Assembly: GCA_005765155.1 (NCBI GenBank)
Contig: VCCP01000002.1
Span: 1,984,001-2,048,000, forward strand
DNA: 64,000 nt
DNA from: Zelopaecilomyces penicillatus
Lineage: Eukaryota; Ascomycota; Sordariomycetes; Hypocreales; Pseudodiploosporaceae
Direction of reading: 5' to 3'
The stretch's first letter is position 1; each line of letters begins with the position of its first letter. Made by a program: the position numbers and the translations under genes. Below the pieces are notes generated by a model. The model was given only the letters and a program-made list of their open reading frames with translations, did no database searches and was not told the DNA's origin. Shown here piece by piece: positions 63,960-64,000 of this stretch.

Positions 63960-64000
63960 TATAAATTAAATTATAATTTTAATATAGAATTTTATTTGAT

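Noticed and set aside
1..64000. CRISPR arrays, tRNA, rRNA or a telomere repeat
   Set aside because: None seen. The regular repeats found are two short A+T tandem arrays and the LTR unit arrays; no TTAGGG-type array or clover-leaf sequence was noticed.

Overview
The window looks like an A+T-rich isochore of a filamentous ascomycete (Pezizomycotina). Three intact genes carry short spliceosomal introns of about 53-93 bases, with GT..AG ends and CTAAC/CTGAC-like branch sites. They sit in tens of kilobases of roughly 85-90% A+T sequence made of mutated LTR retrotransposons. Those elements show the signature of repeat-induced point mutation (RIP): C-to-T and G-to-A on both strands, excess TA, tryptophan and glutamine codons turned into stops, and catalytic Asp pairs turned into Asn. 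No species is assigned. A pericentromeric or subtelomeric location is possible but cannot be shown here.

Layout. 1-1307 is the 3' end of a Ty3/gypsy chromovirus (local name Gypsy-1: chromodomain, polypurine tract, LTR). 1308-1377 is a fragment of a second LTR family (Gypsy-4). 1378-4773 holds two Ty1/copia fragments in opposite orientations, and about 4774-8056 is a decayed minus-strand gypsy (Gypsy-3). 8205-14212 is the gene island, all plus strand: an Msp1/ATAD1-type AAA ATPase (8404-9813), a Gvp36-type BAR protein (10574-11877) and the fungal 29.9-kDa (NDUFA5-like) complex I subunit (13132-13955). The genes are separated by two blocks of about 570 and 650 bases of nearly pure A+T DNA.

From about 14.4 kb to the end the window is a nest of retrotransposons that can be partly unpicked. 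A Gypsy-2 copy (about 14413-16777, 31138-31218 and 50167-54779) is split by a Gypsy-1 element (16778-31137) and by a Gypsy-4 element (31219-50166). That Gypsy-1 element is itself split inside its integrase by another Gypsy-2 copy (22371-29053), which carries a solo Gypsy-4 LTR (26548-26944). The Gypsy-4 element carries a nearly complete 6.24-kb copia element (32716-38955) with a perfect 5-base target duplication. Further right, a Gypsy-3 copy (54780-55863 and 62880 to about 63480) is split by a minus-strand Gypsy-1 copy (55864-62879) that holds another solo Gypsy-4 LTR.

The three genes are ordinary conserved cell genes, two of them mitochondrial. I found no sign of a gene cluster or of a new system made of proteins. 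The unusual content is the position of the genes, the nested order of insertions, the uneven degree of RIP between elements, and a palindromic unit array with a flipped segment inside the copia LTR. Element family names are labels for this window only. All boundaries in RIP-damaged DNA are read by eye and are approximate unless a target duplication is named.
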